64,000 nucleotides of DNA from Phytohabitans sp037414955 (lineage in GTDB: Bacteria; Actinomycetota; Actinomycetes; Mycobacteriales; Micromonosporaceae): contig JBBEWH010000179.1 in the NCBI GenBank assembly GCA_037414955.1, forward strand, positions 25,723-89,722. Direction: 5' to 3'. The notes under the pieces were generated by a model. It was not told where the DNA came from, did no database searches, and worked only from the letters and a program-made list of their open reading frames with translations. The position numbers were made by a program, and so were the translations under genes. Every line of letters begins with the position of its first letter. Position 1 is the first letter of the stretch. Below, piece by piece: positions 16,457 to 25,660 of this stretch.

Positions 16457-16936
16457 GTGAACGGAATCGAGTTGTTCCTGCTCGGTCGGACGTTGATGAA
16501 GATCGGCGAGGAGGCCATCCCGACCGACGGTGTCGGGGCGTACTCCACCAGCCACCGGTCGGTGCTGATCGTGGCCACTGACATCCGCGCGCACCCGGAC
16601 AGCTCGGTGGGTGAGATCGCCGAGCGGACCGGGTTCCCGCAGAGCAAGGTGTCCGCCTGCATCGCCCGGCTCCGCGAGTCGGGCGCGATCGACACGGCGG
16701 CCGACCCTGGTGACCGGCGCCGGCTGCTGGTGCGGCCGGCGGCGCGGGTCTCCCCGCGCGTCGCGCGGGTCCGCTCGACGCCGATCGACGCCGCCCTCGC
16801 CACCGCGCTGGGCACCGACGATCCGCGGCTGATCGCCGAGGTGGTGTCCGCCTTGGACACGCTCGCCCGGCACCTGACACCACAGGCGCTGGCCAGGCTC
16901 CGAACGGCGTCCGACTCCTCGCCGGGCACCGGCTGA
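16457..16936 (+). CDS. MarR family transcriptional regulator
   Basis: A 159-residue winged-helix protein. The recognition region is VGEIAERTGFPQSKVSACIARLRESG at about residues 48-74, followed by the wing DPGDRRRLLVRP. Helical dimerisation segments flank it. The GTG at 16457 is chosen; an upstream ATG at 16427 would lie inside the operator. It is probably an autorepressor that also controls the divergent alpha/beta hydrolase. Confidence 0.8.
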   Translation: MNGIELFLLGRTLMKIGEEAIPTDGVGAYSTSHRSVLIVATDIRAHPDSSVGEIAERTGFPQSKVSACIARLRESGAIDTAADPGDRRRLLVRPAARVSPRVARVRSTPIDAALATALGTDDPRLIAEVVSALDTLARHLTPQALARLRTASDSSPGTG

Positions 16937-17282
16937 TCGCCGGTGATTCGGGGGATTGTTCGTGGTCAGCAGTCGCCGGCGGCACCGCCGCAGCCAACGC
17001 CTGCACGACCGTACGCCACGACACCCGATGTGCAAGGCGCCCAGGGACGGTCGCGCATCCCACCCTGGACGGCCTGGCCGGTCCGGCCGTGTAGGCCGAC
17101 GCGCGGACGGTTACCCTGCACGCAAACGTATAGGCGGGCAGTCGGAGAAACGCGCGATTTCGCTTATGTGGCCGGACGCAGGATCGCCTCTGGAACGACC
17201 TCCAACCCACCCCTGTCTAGCACTACCGCATATCGGTTTTCATCTGCCAACTGAGCTTGAAATCGCTGGATTTTGCGGGAAT
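16937..17282. other. Gap without a recognisable gene
   Basis: About 345 bp between the MarR gene and the end of the MerR gene. Both strands give only short proline/arginine-rich frames. No dyad or promoter stands out. Confidence 0.4.
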
Positions 17283-18155
17283 CTAATAACCCCCGCCGTA
17301 CCCTCGCTGTATGGTGCTGGCCGCGCCACTGCTGGTCGGTGTCCTCGTCACCAGACGAGCCGCTCCGGCGCGGTCAGTGGGTGTCTGGTCTGGGGATATG
17401 GATGCCCGCGGCGCGGAGCTTGGCCTCGACGAGCGCGACCCCCGGGCCGTGGCCGATCCCTGCTGTTCGCCGTGGTGGGCGATCAGATGGTACCGGGCCG
17501 CGGCGTCGGTGCGGGCTTGCAGGCCGGTCACGATCTTCAGGTGTGCGGGGTTGGCGAGGAGGTGGTCGGCCATGACGGTGGCGAGTTCGGCCAGGCGCGG
17601 GTCGTCCGGCTCCCATGTCGCGGCTTCGATTGCGCGCTTGCTCAACGCGACGAAGCGAGGGTCGTCGAGGGCGTGCTCGACATGGGTGAGGTAGTCGTCG
17701 AAGCCCTCGGGGACCAGGGCCCTGGCCAGCACCCAGCCCTCCCTGGCGGCCGCCACCTCGTCCGCGGGGAAGCCGAGGCCGGACATCCGCTCCAGCAGCG
17801 CCGCAGCGCGGTCGGGCAGCAGTGCCCGGTCTCCGTCGGCGAGCCGGTGCAGCATGTCACGGCGCGCGATCAGCTCCTCGATCCGTTCGGTGAGCTGCCG
17901 CTCGACGTCGGCGAGCGCGGCGGCGAACTGGACGGGGTCGGCGTCGAGCAGGGGCCCGGTCTCGGCCAGCGGCACCCCGGCGGCGGCCAGCGTCCGGACC
18001 TGCACCAGCCGCAACAGCTCGGCCGATCCGTACCTGCGGTAGCCGGAACTGTCGCGTTCCGGCTCCTTCACCAGGCCGAGCTTGTGGTAGTGGCGCACCG
18101 TCTTCACGGTGACGCCGACGAATGCCGCCGCCTGCCCGATCGTGACCCCGTTCAT
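17283..18155 (-). CDS. MerR family transcriptional regulator with frameshifted C-terminus
   Basis: A MerR protein with an N-terminal HTH (TIGQAAAFVGVTVKTVRHYH), the RYGSAELLRL wing and a coiled-coil linker, followed by a helical C-terminal domain of about 170 residues. The start at 18155 lies 9 nt after AAGGCAGG. Near 17461 the expected HHGEQQGIGHGP changes to an unrelated Ser/Arg-rich tail. In the neighbouring frame the family-like ending GVALVEAKLRAAGIHIPRP runs to a stop at 17374. Adding one G to a GG run restores it. This is either a real late frameshift or a sequencing error. The DNA-binding part is intact. Confidence 0.8.
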   Translation of the reverse strand: MNGVTIGQAAAFVGVTVKTVRHYHKLGLVKEPERDSSGYRRYGSAELLRLVQVRTLAAAGVPLAETGPLLDADPVQFAAALADVERQLTERIEELIARRDMLHRLADGDRALLPDRAAALLERMSGLGFPADEVAAAREGWVLARALVPEGFDDYLTHVEHALDDPRFVALSKRAIEAATWEPDDPRLAELATVMADHLLANPAHLKIVTGLQARTDAAARYHLIAHHGEQQGSATARGSRSSRPSSAPRASISPDQTPTDRAGAARLVTRTPTSSGAASTIQRGYGGGY

Positions 18156-18268
18156 CGGCAACATCCTGCCTTGTACTCGAGTTCGGCGACCAGGCAGACC
18201 ACAGCTCACGTTCTACTTACCGCACGACCGGAAGGGCTCGCCTCGCCAGGCGTACGGGGCACAGGTGT

Positions 18269-19498
18269 TCAGTGCGCCGGCCGAGCCGGATCGGCCTGCT
18301 CGCCGCAGAACACTTCGCTGACGAGCCTTTGCTGGGCGTTCTGAAACGCTGCCGCGATGGACATGTCGGCGTCGTCCACCCAGTTCAGTACGGCGGTCAG
18401 GGTCTTGCCGCCGTCGGGCGTGCTGTACATCAGCGACGCGGAGCCGACGTTGCCACCGTTGTGGGTGATGACGGTGCCACCGCACTCCGTTTTCCGGACG
18501 AACACTCCCAGCCCGTAGTCCATGTTCGGGATGCCCGTGGCGCGCGGGGTGCACATCTCGGCCAGCAGCGGGGCCGGCAGGAGCCTGCCGCCTACCAACG
18601 CGGAGATGAACGTGGCCAGGTCCTGGCTGGTCGAGATCATGTCACCGCCGGTGGAGACCCAGGAGGGGTTGTAGCGGGTGATGTCGATCGTCGTGTGCCG
18701 GCCGGCTTCCTCGTAGCGGTAGTAGATGTGGGCGTGCGGCTCAGGGATCTCCGGCGAGGCGTCCGGCACCACCGTGCCCGACAGCCCGAGCGGCCCCAGG
18801 ATCCGCTCCTGCATCTCCTCGGCCAGCGACCGGCCGGTGACCTTCTCGATCAGCAGCCGGGCCAGCACGTAGTTGGTGTTGGCATAGCTCCAGCCCGTCC
18901 CCGGCTCGAACCGAGCCGGCTTGGACAGCGCCAGACGGACCAGTTCCTCGGGCCGGTAGGTGTGGAACCGGTTGTCCACCCACTCCTTGCCCGTGCTGCT
19001 GTAGGGCACGGGGACCCCGTGCATGATCGACCCGTCGTCGTAGACCTCGCCGGTGAAGTTGAACAGCCCGCTGGTGTGCTGCAACAGCATCCGCACCGTG
19101 ATCCGCCGGTCCAGCCCGAACGCGGGCAGGTAGTCGGCCGCCGGGGTGTCCAGCTCGAGCTTGCCCTCGGCCACCAGTTGCAGCACCAGGGTCGCGGTGA
19201 AGGTCTTGGTGTTGCTGCCGATCCGGGCATGCCCGTTGACCGGCGGCTTAGCGGTCCCGCCCAACTCGGCCACCCCGGCGCTGCCGGCCCACTCGCCCCG
19301 CTCATCGCGCACACGCAGCGAAACTCCGAGGAAACCGGACTCGACGAGCTCCTCGATCGCCTTCTGTAGCTCCGGGCGATCCTGCCCGGCTGCCGACACG
19401 GCCCCGCTGTCCGCAACGGCCACCCCAGCGGCGTCGACGACGCCGGACGCGGCAATCCGCAGGGTGCTCTTGTCCTGATCAGAAAGATTGATCGTCAT
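18269..19498 (-). CDS. Serine hydrolase, beta-lactamase class C / D-Ala-D-Ala carboxypeptidase family
   Basis: A 409-residue penicillin-binding-like serine hydrolase. The SxxK nucleophile is SNTK near residue 95, the YxN motif is YAN in WSYANTNY near 200, and HNGG near 345 replaces the KTG box. No Sec signal peptide is evident; the N-terminus is Ala/Ser-rich. Family members cleave D-Ala peptides, esters or amides. It lies downstream of the MerR gene's region on the same strand and has a MerR-like dyad in its promoter region. Confidence 0.85.
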   Translation of the reverse strand: MTINLSDQDKSTLRIAASGVVDAAGVAVADSGAVSAAGQDRPELQKAIEELVESGFLGVSLRVRDERGEWAGSAGVAELGGTAKPPVNGHARIGSNTKTFTATLVLQLVAEGKLELDTPAADYLPAFGLDRRITVRMLLQHTSGLFNFTGEVYDDGSIMHGVPVPYSSTGKEWVDNRFHTYRPEELVRLALSKPARFEPGTGWSYANTNYVLARLLIEKVTGRSLAEEMQERILGPLGLSGTVVPDASPEIPEPHAHIYYRYEEAGRHTTIDITRYNPSWVSTGGDMISTSQDLATFISALVGGRLLPAPLLAEMCTPRATGIPNMDYGLGVFVRKTECGGTVITHNGGNVGSASLMYSTPDGGKTLTAVLNWVDDADMSIAAAFQNAQQRLVSEVFCGEQADPARPAH

Positions 19499-19562
19499 GG
19501 TGGTTGCCCTTCGAAGTTGTTATGCCTGGGTCGGCGTCGCGCCGCTGCGCCGAGGTTCCACC

Positions 19563-19577
19563 TTGACCCAAGGTCAA
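19563..19577. promoter_or_regulatory. MerR-type dyad upstream of the serine hydrolase
   Basis: TTGACC-CAA-GGTCAA is a perfect 6-3-6 dyad, 65 bp upstream of the start at 19498. A MerR gene lies just downstream of the hydrolase, which makes a regulatory link plausible. The rest of 19499-19801 shows nothing else. Confidence 0.45.
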
Positions 19578-19801
19578 CCTCAACCATGACCTAGCTCACA
19601 TCTACATTGGGCCTTTGAGACAGCTTCGGGAGCCGGGACGGCGTCCCCGCAAGCCCAACCACGCGAGACCACGTGATCTCCACAGGTGGCGCTCGAACTC
19701 AGCGACATTGATCATGCGCGGATAGCGAGCACGGCGCTGATACCCACCAACATTCGGCGCTGATACTCACCGGCGACATCAACCAGGACGGGATGCCCTC
19801 C

Positions 19802-19954
19802 ATGACCACGGTTCTGCTCATCCACGGCGGACTCTGGGAAGACATGAACACCGAACGCTTCTGGCACCAGCCAGGCATCGTCGCCGGACTGCAGCGCCAC
19901 GGCATCCACGTGTTCTCTCCCGACCGCCTCTGTCGAGCGTGGTCGCGGCGGTGA
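19802..19954 (+). pseudogene. N-terminal fragment of an alpha/beta hydrolase
   Basis: The frame begins MTTVLLIHGGLWEDMNTERF, including the HGG oxyanion motif typical of alpha/beta hydrolases, and continues for about 43 plausible residues to SPDRL before ending at a TGA. The nucleophile, acid and His are absent, so only about a sixth of the gene is left. There is no good Shine-Dalgarno. Confidence 0.55.
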
Positions 19955-20064
19955 GGGCTGTGTTGGTGCCGATGGCCCGCACCGGGAGCAGCGGTGCGTG
20001 GCTGGAGGCGGTCAGGCGCACCAGCGCCCGGGCGACGCGGGTCGCCGCCAACTCCCGGATCACG

Positions 20065-21588
20065 TCATGGGTTCCAGGTCCAGATGGTGCCGTCCCAGTG
20101 GCCTGACACGACGACGGTGCCGCCGTTGATCGTGCTGATCGCGATGGATTCGGCGGCTGTCGAAGGGCCAGTGAGACCGCTGCTGTACGGGGCGCCGGTG
20201 ACCAGGTCCCAGATCCTGATGGTGCTGTCGTCGTTGCCGGAGATGGCAACGGTCCTGTCGTCGATGGTGCCGATGGCCACGGTCTTGACCGCGTTGCGGA
20301 TCCGGCCGAGCGTAGTGCCGGACGGCTTGGACAGGGTCAGGTCCCAGGCCCGCACCTCGCCGTCTTCGCTGCCGGACACCGCCAGGGTCTTGCCGTGTAC
20401 CGTGCCGATCGCGACGGTCCCGACGATGTCGGCGTGCATGCCAAGCAGCCGGACGCCCCGGCGGCTGTCCAGGTCCCAGAGACGGACGGTGCCATCCGCG
20501 CCGCCCGAAACGGCGATCGTGACGCCGTTGAGGGCACCGGCGGCGATGCTCTTGACCTCGGTGTCGAGGGGCGTGCCTACGACTTTGCCGGTGCGGCGCG
20601 GGGCGGCGGGGTCCCACAGCCGTACCGTGCGGTCGTCGGCGGCGGACACGGCGACCGTCCGGCCGCCGATGCTGGCAAGCGCCACACTGTTGACGCCGGC
20701 GCCGAGCCGGCCGCCCAGGCGGACGCTGGTCGGCGGGTTGGCGGTGAGGTCCCAGGCCCGTAGCGTGCCGTCGACGCTGGCTGACACCGCGAGGGGACCG
20801 CGCAGCCCGATGGAGTACACGGGCTTGTCGTGACCGGCGAGCGGGCCGCTACGCGCCTGGCCTGCTGCGAGGTCCCACAGCTGCACGGTGCCATCGCCCC
20901 GGCCGACGATCGCGACGGGTACGCCCTTGAGCACGCCGATCGCGACGGCCCAGACCGGGTCGTCCAAGGCGATCTGTGGGCTGAGAAGCCTGCCCACGGA
21001 GCTGTACCCGTCAGCCGGACCGCCCGTCACGGGGTTGGACCGGCGCAACCAGCGCGGCACCACGACGCTCCCGGCGGCCACGACCAGTGCGGCGGGCGTG
21101 GCCATGATGACCCGTCTTCTGGTGAGGATGGGCTTTCGCCGCCGCGCCCGGTCATCCGCCGGATCCGAGTCGCGCGGCGGATCGACGGCAGGCGGTTTCG
21201 GGAGGGAAACCGTGAGCCTGGGTGCGGGAACAGTGCGGGGCGGGGCACGGTGCGGGCTGCGGTCGAGTCGCTCGCGGAGCTCGCGGTATGCCTCGTCCCA
21301 GAAGTGGCGGTCGCCAAGATCAGGCGGCAGCGAAATGTTCTTGGCCGCCGCTACGCGTAAACAGGTGTCGACGAAAACCTCGAAATTCGCCAACTCCGGT
21401 CGAACCGGGCGCTGCTGGCTCATCATTCCTGCGATCGTGGCGCGCTTGAGCCGGATTGTGCCTTCTCCGCGGCGGCGCGGCGTCCGCTCACTTTCGATCT
21501 CGAGCTGTCGCACGGAAAGACCGGTGGCTTGCCGCAACGCTTGCAATCGACGGGCGAAATCCACACGCGGGTCCACCGTCTCGTCCAC
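20065..21588 (-). CDS. HTH-like N-terminus, TM helix and WD40 beta-propeller protein
   Basis: A 507-residue protein in three parts. Residues ~10-90 resemble the XRE-type region found at the start of many actinobacterial WD40 and STAND proteins (LSVRQLEIESERTPR). A TM helix lies at about 162-182 (ATPAALVVAAGSVVV). About seven WD-type blades follow, marked by DGTVQLWDL, DGTLRAWDL, DRTVRLWDP, DGTVRLWDL, DGEVRAWDL and DSTIRIWDL. GTG at 21588 is preferred because AGGGGGA precedes it; a GTG at 21633 would sit inside a palindrome. The propeller should face outward or bind a partner at the membrane. Function unknown. Confidence 0.8.
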   Translation of the reverse strand: MDETVDPRVDFARRLQALRQATGLSVRQLEIESERTPRRRGEGTIRLKRATIAGMMSQQRPVRPELANFEVFVDTCLRVAAAKNISLPPDLGDRHFWDEAYRELRERLDRSPHRAPPRTVPAPRLTVSLPKPPAVDPPRDSDPADDRARRRKPILTRRRVIMATPAALVVAAGSVVVPRWLRRSNPVTGGPADGYSSVGRLLSPQIALDDPVWAVAIGVLKGVPVAIVGRGDGTVQLWDLAAGQARSGPLAGHDKPVYSIGLRGPLAVSASVDGTLRAWDLTANPPTSVRLGGRLGAGVNSVALASIGGRTVAVSAADDRTVRLWDPAAPRRTGKVVGTPLDTEVKSIAAGALNGVTIAVSGGADGTVRLWDLDSRRGVRLLGMHADIVGTVAIGTVHGKTLAVSGSEDGEVRAWDLTLSKPSGTTLGRIRNAVKTVAIGTIDDRTVAISGNDDSTIRIWDLVTGAPYSSGLTGPSTAAESIAISTINGGTVVVSGHWDGTIWTWNP

Positions 21589-21611
21589 GTGTCCCCCTGG
21601 GCTCTCTGGAG

Positions 21612-21716
21612 GGTGTCCGGCGTCGCCGGACACCTACGGCGCCTCAAATATACGGCCGCTGGCCAGGGAATTGTGCGCGGGAGGGAAGGGATGTGTCCGG
21701 ACCTCTTGCCGGACAC
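21612..21716. promoter_or_regulatory. Two related palindromes between divergent WD40 and membrane-protein genes
   Basis: GGTGTCCGGC-GTC-GCCGGACACC (21612-21634) is perfect. GTGTCCGG-N8-CCGGACAC (21693-21716) repeats the same half-site 80 bp away. Paired dyads between divergent genes suggest a shared repressor. A shorter relative (TCCGGCGCCGGA) lies at 25513-25524. Confidence 0.6.
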
Positions 21717-21798
21717 CGCCGTCGATTGGCACCGTTCGTTCATGGCCCCGAGTGGAATGGGTGGCGGATGGGAAGCCAAAGATTCTGGGTGCGTCGCC

Positions 21799-22482
21799 AT
21801 GACTAACGTCGACACGCCTGGGCCTGCGGTTAGGGAACCGATCCCACCCACTGAGCTGGTTGCGCGAATTGAAGCTGCGTTTCGGGACGTCTACCTCACC
21901 CTCATCAGCATCATCCAGGGCGTCGCCTTCGGCTTCCTCGCGACCAGCGCGTTCGCCGACCCCTTGCCCGACCTTGGCCAGTCGATCGCATATATCGCCT
22001 GCCTGCTCGCGATAATCGTCGTGTGGCAGGAGTACATGGTGGGGTCCACGGCGTTTATCTGGACGCCGACGCTGCTGGACTCATTCGTTCCGTTCGGGGT
22101 TGGCCTCGTCGAGTTCCTACTTATCGCTAGCGCACGGAGAACCACCGGCGCTTTCCTTGCTTGTCTCGTACTCTTCTTCGCCGCGGGCGTCGTCGGCTAC
22201 GGCAACTGGCTATTTCACGCCCGGCGCGGCGGCGACCTCAACACGCGGACCTCCTATCCGATACTCGGACGCTATGTCAGGTTCGGTACGACAGTCTGTG
22301 CGCTGGACCTGCTTGCCGCGATCGGTCTTCTTGGGCTACATCACAGGGGCACCGGTCTCAGTGACGTCGCCTTTGCATCAGCCGCATTGGTTCTCATGCT
22401 GCCTCTATCACTGCATTCGATCGCCAATTGGAGTATTCCATTGCGCCGAATCAACGACCGGCCGCCCACCGCGCGACCGTGA
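21799..22482 (+). CDS. Six-TM membrane protein of unknown function
   Basis: About 227 residues with six hydrophobic helices, for example LTLISIIQGVAFGFLATSA, IACLLAIIVVW, FGVGLVEFLLIA and LACLVLFFAAGVVGYG. The N-terminus is short and cytoplasmic, the tail basic. No enzyme motif is seen. The start is uncertain: ATG at 21799 is used, but in-frame ATGs at 21742 and 21757 exist and none has a clear Shine-Dalgarno. It diverges from the WD40 gene across paired palindromes. Confidence 0.65.
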   Translation: MTNVDTPGPAVREPIPPTELVARIEAAFRDVYLTLISIIQGVAFGFLATSAFADPLPDLGQSIAYIACLLAIIVVWQEYMVGSTAFIWTPTLLDSFVPFGVGLVEFLLIASARRTTGAFLACLVLFFAAGVVGYGNWLFHARRGGDLNTRTSYPILGRYVRFGTTVCALDLLAAIGLLGLHHRGTGLSDVAFASAALVLMLPLSLHSIANWSIPLRRINDRPPTARP

Positions 22483-22541
22483 CCTGGCATTTGACTATGC
22501 GTGGCGGCCTTTCGCCCCTGCCGCGCCAGGAAGGAGCACGT

Positions 22542-25415
22542 ATGGCAAGTCGAACACGCCGGTTGATGTCGACCCTCACGGTGGCGGTGCTCGGTACCGG
22601 CCTGACTCTGCTCAACGCATCGGCAGCACATGCGGTGTTGATGGTCCGAGTAACGGTCACGATCCATCACATCTGGGAGGTCCAGTGCGACGACAACAAC
22701 AGCGCATTGGGAGATGCCTGCGGCAACGACTACTTCACAAAAGTATTCTTTCCCGACGGCGAACGGGCTTCCCCCCGCGCGCCCGATGACCTGCACGAGG
22801 TCGAGCCCAACTGGCAACTATCCGGATCGGTCGAACGCGACGCCGGACCGATCGGGGTACGGATCCAACTTTGGGACTTCGACAGCACCAGCGGCGAGGA
22901 CCAGATCGACATCGCCGCGGGTGACGACAACCTGGACCTGACCATCGACCCGCGTTCCGGTGACTTCTCCGGGGAGATCCCCACACCGAACGTCGGGTAC
23001 GCCACCGGCACCGGCGAGGACTCGGCGGCGATCTATTTCTCTGTGACCCTCGGCGACAAGGTCGACTACGACGGTGACGGGATCCATGACGGCATCGAAC
23101 GGTCGGGGATCGTGACCGACCGGCTCGGCACCATCCCGCCGCACGGCCTGCTGCGCGCCCTGACCGCGAACGATAGCCCTTCGCCGGTGGCCGCCAACCC
23201 GTGCCGCCCCACCGTGCTTGTCGAGGTCGACTTCATGATCGGCCCGGACGGTCCCGATCCGGACACCCTGCCCGACCACACTCACCGGCCGAGGTCAGAC
23301 GCGGTGCGGGAGTTGGTCGACGCGTTCAACGCCGGCGATGTGTTCAGCCGACCAGAGTGCCCGTACCTGAACATGGACCGCAGCGGCGGGGTACAGCTGG
23401 TGATGGTCATCGACGAGGGCCTGCCCGAGACCGACCGGCTCAACTGGGCCTCCGGGCCCGGCGGTGTAACCGGCCAGTCGATCCGTGCGGCACATCTCAA
23501 CCCGGCCCTCCGCCCCTACTATCACTACTCGCTGTGGAACCACCGCCAACCTGACGTGCCGTCCAGCCCAGGCGGACCGCTCGTGCCCAATACCTCCTCC
23601 GGCTCGTGTTGTTCCGACAGCGGCAAGGACGTCATGGTCAGCCTCGGCGGCTGGACCAATGACGTCGGCAGCACGCGTGAGCAGGCCGGTACCTTCGCCC
23701 ACGAGCTGGGACACGCGCTCGGTCTCGGCCACGGCGGCGGCGACAGGATCAACTGCAAACCCAACTACCACTCGATCATGAACTACGTGTACCAGTTCAC
23801 CGGCATCCCCGACTCGCGGCTGCCCGCGCCTACAGCGGATCTCAACGGGGACTCCATAGTGGACGCGCGGGATAAGTTCCGGCTGGACTACTCCCGGGCC
23901 CTGCTACCCGAGCTGGACGAGGATCGGTTGCACGAGAACGTGGGCATCGCCGCCGGCCCTGACCTCTTCTTCTGGGACGGCGACGGAGCCGCACCCTGGC
24001 GGGAGAGCGCCGGCAACGCCGCAGTCGACTGGGACCGCGACGACCCGACCAACGGATCCAATCCGATTGACCCGCTACCCATCGCCGCCGACATCAACTG
24101 GATGAACATCGGCAACGCGAACGACCCCGCCGACGAGGGCTGCGCCCGTGCCACTCCACCGCCAGGCAGTCTGGGAGTGGCCGAGCACAAGGGGTATGAC
24201 GACTGGGAGCACCTCGTCTACAAAGGACCGCTGTCCACACCGGCCATGGGCGTCCCTTCGGGTCGCGAGCTGACAAAGCCCACCGCCGACTTCATCCGCT
24301 CGGCCATACGCGACGCGCAGAGCAGCGCCGACGTGGTGGTCACCCTCGCCAGCTCTGCCGACCCGGTCACGGCCGGCGCCCAATTCAGGTACACGCTTCG
24401 GGCCGTGAACCATGACGCGCTCAACACCGCGTATGCCACCCGGCTCACGCAAACCCTGCCGGTGGGCGTCAGCTTCGTGTCCGCGTCCGGCGGATGCACC
24501 ATCGCCTCCGCCAGCGTCACCTGCCTCGGCGGTGACCTCTCGCCGGGTTCATCGACGACGGCCACGATCACCGTGAGGGTCCCGGCCGACCTCGTCGCCA
24601 CCGGCACCTCCACCCTCCGGTCCACGGCACAGGTCAGCCACGACGGCCCCGACCCGGGTACCGCCAACAACACCGCCACCACGACCACCCAGGTCGTCGA
24701 GATCGCCGACCTGTCCCTCACCAAGACCGCCGACCGGACCTCAGCCACCGCCAACGACCCCGTCCAATACACCATCACCGTGACCAACACCGGACCGTCG
24801 TACGCCAGCAAGCTACGTGTCAGCGACGAGCTGCCCGAGACGGCTGAGGCGAGCCTCGATGCCGCTACCGCGGACCACGACGGCACTTGCGTCCTCGACG
24901 CGTCCGGCGACCTCGCCTGCAGCTGGCCCGACTCGCTACCAGTCGGCCAGTCACGGCAGGTACGCGTGAGCGTCCGCGTCACCGACGACGGAGTACAGGA
25001 CCACATCAGCGATAGGGCTCACACCTCATTCGCGGGCACCGACCCCGTACCCGCCAACGACAGCGCCTCGCAGACGACGGCCATCGTCAAGGTACCCACC
25101 ACCATCGCCGCGACCCCCGTCGTGGCACACATCCTGCCCGGATCGCAGGTGTACATTCCGGAACTGTCCGCCCGCCTCATCCGCGGTGACGACGGCCGAC
25201 CCGTCGCCAACCGGATCATCACCTTCACCACCATCGGTCTCCTCGGCGGCCAAACCCTTTGCGCCGCCCGCACCGACACCAACGGAGTCGCCAAGTGCGG
25301 CAACCTGGTCACCTCACTCGCCGCGGTAGTCTCCCTCGGCTACCGCGCATCGTCTACAGAGGACGGACGCTACCTCGCTACCACCAATACCGGATCCCTC
25401 GTCTTGATCGGATGA
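22542..25415 (+). CDS. Secreted zinc metalloprotease with DUF11-type repeats
   Basis: A 957-residue exported protein beginning MASRTRRLMSTLTVAVLG after AAGGAG, with a Sec signal peptide cut near AHAV. An Asp/Gly-rich region (YDGDGIHDGIE) may bind calcium. The zinc site HELGHALGLGH is near residue 387, followed by the Met-turn SIMNY, so it is a metzincin-like protease. Two DUF11-like adhesion domains follow at about 600-720 and 725-850 (TYTLRAVNHD-type and YTITVTNTGPS), then an Ig-like domain. The DUF11 domains probably tether it to the cell surface. Confidence 0.85.
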   Translation: MASRTRRLMSTLTVAVLGTGLTLLNASAAHAVLMVRVTVTIHHIWEVQCDDNNSALGDACGNDYFTKVFFPDGERASPRAPDDLHEVEPNWQLSGSVERDAGPIGVRIQLWDFDSTSGEDQIDIAAGDDNLDLTIDPRSGDFSGEIPTPNVGYATGTGEDSAAIYFSVTLGDKVDYDGDGIHDGIERSGIVTDRLGTIPPHGLLRALTANDSPSPVAANPCRPTVLVEVDFMIGPDGPDPDTLPDHTHRPRSDAVRELVDAFNAGDVFSRPECPYLNMDRSGGVQLVMVIDEGLPETDRLNWASGPGGVTGQSIRAAHLNPALRPYYHYSLWNHRQPDVPSSPGGPLVPNTSSGSCCSDSGKDVMVSLGGWTNDVGSTREQAGTFAHELGHALGLGHGGGDRINCKPNYHSIMNYVYQFTGIPDSRLPAPTADLNGDSIVDARDKFRLDYSRALLPELDEDRLHENVGIAAGPDLFFWDGDGAAPWRESAGNAAVDWDRDDPTNGSNPIDPLPIAADINWMNIGNANDPADEGCARATPPPGSLGVAEHKGYDDWEHLVYKGPLSTPAMGVPSGRELTKPTADFIRSAIRDAQSSADVVVTLASSADPVTAGAQFRYTLRAVNHDALNTAYATRLTQTLPVGVSFVSASGGCTIASASVTCLGGDLSPGSSTTATITVRVPADLVATGTSTLRSTAQVSHDGPDPGTANNTATTTTQVVEIADLSLTKTADRTSATANDPVQYTITVTNTGPSYASKLRVSDELPETAEASLDAATADHDGTCVLDASGDLACSWPDSLPVGQSRQVRVSVRVTDDGVQDHISDRAHTSFAGTDPVPANDSASQTTAIVKVPTTIAATPVVAHILPGSQVYIPELSARLIRGDDGRPVANRIITFTTIGLLGGQTLCAARTDTNGVAKCGNLVTSLAAVVSLGYRASSTEDGRYLATTNTGSLVLIG

Positions 25416-25420
25416 CGAAC

Positions 25421-25452
25421 TGCCGGGGCCACGTGAAACGGTGACCCCGGCA
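25421..25452 (+). terminator. Hairpin terminator after the metalloprotease
   Basis: TGCCGGGG-C-CAC pairs with GTG-A-CCCCGGCA around an 8-nt loop, six bases after the stop codon at 25415. One C/A mismatch interrupts the stem and there is no T-run. Confidence 0.5.
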
Positions 25453-25660
25453 ACTCCGGCTCCTCAACCCACTACTCGTCGTCCATATGTCTCGCGATCC
25501 TCACAGGAGGTGTCCGGCGCCGGATCAGAATCGGCGGCCGGCTCGTCGCGGCCGGCTCGGTCGTGACGGCCGCGGTGCTTCTGCGCGCCGCTCCGGGAAC
25601 CTGCGTGATCCTGTGTCTGCCAGTGCCGCATGGACCTGGTGGACCGCCGAGTTGTCGGTC

